Assembly (NCBI RefSeq): GCF_000429105.1
Contig: NZ_AUBF01000013.1
Location: 1 to 64,000, forward strand
Direction: 5' to 3'
Length of the DNA: 64,000 nt
Source: Schaalia suimastitidis DSM 15538
Lineage (GTDB): Bacteria; Actinomycetota; Actinomycetes; Actinomycetales; Actinomycetaceae
Shown piece after piece: positions 62,561-64,000 of this stretch. A model generated the notes under the pieces. The model saw only the letters and a list, made by a program, of their open reading frames with translations, was not told the origin of the DNA and ran no database searches. The stretch's first letter is position 1. Every line of letters starts with the position of its first letter. The position numbers and the translations under genes are program-made.

Positions 62561-63067
62561 TCAGAAGTCCATTTCGTCAGAATTCGGGTCTGCGGCAGCA
62601 TTAGCAAGTAGAGCGGTACGCGCTGGCGAGTTGATGGTGGCAGTGAAGAAACGTGGGGAGCGATCAAGGTCGATGGTGACACCAGAGCCAAGAGTCCATG
62701 TTGCACTATTGAATCGTCCATCGTTTGAGAGTGTGGGCTTACCATAGTGCGCCTGTAAGGCCTCAACCACGTTGTGGAACAGCTCAAGATTCAAAGGACC
62801 AGCTTGTGCTTCCTGATCTTTTGCCACACGTGTAACCAGAGGGAAATCCACGGAACCAACCTGTCCTTGAAGGCTGGTCACAAAGCTGTCACCTTCGTCG
62901 GCGGCAAGGTCGCCCCCGAAAAGCAATGCTTTTCCTTCAATGGGACGCCACCCAAGACCTAAAGCAATAGTGTGAGCCTGATCTGTCGTCAAAGGCCAGG
63001 GTGCCCTCGCCCAGGTATTAATTATTTCCAGGCAACGCTGGAGAGGAATGATTCGAAATCCACTCAT
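62561..63067 (-). CDS. DUF6301-like hypothetical protein
   Basis: About 168 residues, starting MSGFRIIPLQRCLEIINTW. WPLTTDQAHTIALGLGW lies near residue 27, and a C-terminal beta region contains TWTLGSGVTIDLDRSPRF. This fits a small family (DUF6301) common in Actinomyces and relatives, of unknown function. The ATG at 63067 has GAGG upstream; a GTG at 63121 would add 18 residues. No membrane segment or signal is seen. Confidence 0.65.
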   Translation of the reverse strand: MSGFRIIPLQRCLEIINTWARAPWPLTTDQAHTIALGLGWRPIEGKALLFGGDLAADEGDSFVTSLQGQVGSVDFPLVTRVAKDQEAQAGPLNLELFHNVVEALQAHYGKPTLSNDGRFNSATWTLGSGVTIDLDRSPRFFTATINSPARTALLANAAADPNSDEMDF

Positions 63068-63121
63068 GATGGTGGCCTCGCTCTCACGGTCGTCATTGAT
63101 TGAATACACGTGGAACTTCAC

Positions 63122-63381
63122 CCGTGATCGTCACGGTCGACGATGGCCTGGTCCGTCACGAAGGGTGAAGCCTCTGGGTTATGTGTCACATGAAACTCTA
63201 GCAACTTCCTCACATAGCGTGCACCAGATCACATCTTTACCAAACCGTAACCATTGTTATACGTTTGCAACCATCAGATGATGGACATGTAAAGCCGCAA
63301 TCCTTTGAGTCAACTAGGCTTTATCGGGCAATGGAGTTTCTCGATACCGAGAAATCTCTACCTGAACACAGGAGGCATCCC
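63122..63381 (+). promoter_or_regulatory. Upstream region of the peptide-binding lipoprotein gene
   Basis: A 260-base gene-free gap that should hold divergent promoters for the DUF6301-like gene and the lipoprotein gene. TATACG at 63258-63263 with CTTTAC 17 bases upstream is the best plus-strand candidate and is weak. GGAGG at 63371-63375 is the ribosome binding site for the ATG at 63382. Confidence 0.35.
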
Positions 63382-64000
63382 ATGAACCTCAAGAGGACTT
63401 GGCTGGCAGCCCCCGCTGCCCTTGCCCTGGCACTCTCGGCTTGCGCAGGTGACGCAAGCACTTCCAGCGACACTGCAACAGAGACCACAAGCACCACCGC
63501 CTCGACTGGCATCGTGATGGTGAACGGCTCAGAACCAGCAAACCCACTCATCCCCGCAAACACCAACGAAGTTGGCGGCGGCAAGATCATCGACCTCGTG
63601 ATGGCTGGCCTGGTCTACTACGACGCTGAAGGCAAGACCGTCCTCGATGGTGCAGAATCCATCGAAACCGAGGACGATATCACCTGGACCGTCAAGCTCA
63701 AGCAGGACCGCAAGTTCTCCGACGGTACCTCCGTTAAAGCCAAGAACTACGTCGAAGCCTGGAAGATGGGCGCCAAGGAAGCCATGCTTTCCGCATACTT
63801 CTATCATGACATCGTTGGCGCCGACGACGAGGGCGTAGGCGACCTCACCGGCCTCGAAGTTGTTGATGACTACACCTTCACCATCACCCTTAAGCAGCCT
63901 GCTGCTGACTGGGCCGACCGCCTCGGCTACTCCGCATACTACCCGCTGGCTGACTCCACCCTGGCTGACCCTGCAGCCGGTGGCGAAAACCCCGTGGGCA
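63382..64000 (+). CDS. Peptide ABC transporter substrate-binding lipoprotein (partial)
   Basis: The first 206 codons; the gene continues past the window. It begins MNLKRTWLAAPAALALAL with the lipobox LSAC, so the mature protein is lipid-anchored at Cys 19. A Thr/Ser-rich linker follows. The family part reads NPLIPANTNEVGGGKIIDLVM, TWTVKLKQDRKFSDGTSV and DLTGLEVVDDYTFTITLKQP, as in OppA-type (solute-binding family 5) proteins. It probably binds oligopeptides. GGAGG lies 6 bases before the ATG. Confidence 0.93.
   Translation, partial: MNLKRTWLAAPAALALALSACAGDASTSSDTATETTSTTASTGIVMVNGSEPANPLIPANTNEVGGGKIIDLVMAGLVYYDAEGKTVLDGAESIETEDDITWTVKLKQDRKFSDGTSVKAKNYVEAWKMGAKEAMLSAYFYHDIVGADDEGVGDLTGLEVVDDYTFTITLKQPAADWADRLGYSAYYPLADSTLADPAAGGENPVG

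Overview
The window comes from a moderately GC-rich actinobacterium, most likely a member of the Actinomycetaceae (Actinomyces or Schaalia type). The evidence is the I-E CRISPR-Cas locus, a sortase C pilus locus with DUF5979-type repeats, a DUF6301-like protein, the moxR/DUF58/TgpA operon, luxS, and many GTG starts. The genus is an inference.

Layout. 1-11371: the leader-proximal end of a type I-E CRISPR array, then a complete minus-strand cas operon (cas3, cse1, cse2, cas7e, cas5e, cas6e, cas1, cas2). Upstream of cas3 are a GIY-YIG protein and a 67-residue CxxC protein. Just upstream of these, directly behind a tRNA-Gly(CCC) gene, is a degenerate two-repeat mini-CRISPR (11283-11371). It has the same 61-nt repeat-start spacing as the real array. 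Its one spacer-like segment matches a site a few bases away (11246-11280) behind an AAG PAM. Three of the four mismatches in the first 20 positions fall at 6, 12 and 18, the bases a type I-E crRNA flips out. I read this as a CreA/CreR-like RNA that would guide Cascade to bind and regulate a promoter without interference. It is the main discovery candidate here.

11760-29509: housekeeping genes. They include a Nudix hydrolase with tandem repeats inserted in its fold, a TetR regulator, thioredoxin, asd-lysC, a secreted DUF1524 nuclease, an amino-acid permease, UPF0126 and VIT1-type membrane proteins, an alpha/beta hydrolase, a PfkB kinase, a very long HrpA helicase and a SprT-like protein.

29510-44219: cell surface. 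A three-repeat LAKTG-anchored protein lies on the plus strand. Opposite it is a minus-strand pilus operon: a 2767-residue adhesin, a major pilin and a class C sortase. The sequence upstream of the adhesin is AT-rich and contains nested inverted repeats.

44220-56749: a moxR-DUF58-TgpA operon, a phosphoribosyltransferase, a LacI regulator, luxS-mtn-phosphatase (activated methyl cycle and AI-2), serine dehydratase, glycerate kinase and a decayed GntP permease.

56900-64000: a pyruvate/2-oxoacid:ferredoxin oxidoreductase operon (gamma, alpha, beta, then an NAD(P)H-linked Fe-S subunit), msrA, a DUF6301-like protein and the start of a peptide-binding lipoprotein that runs off the window.
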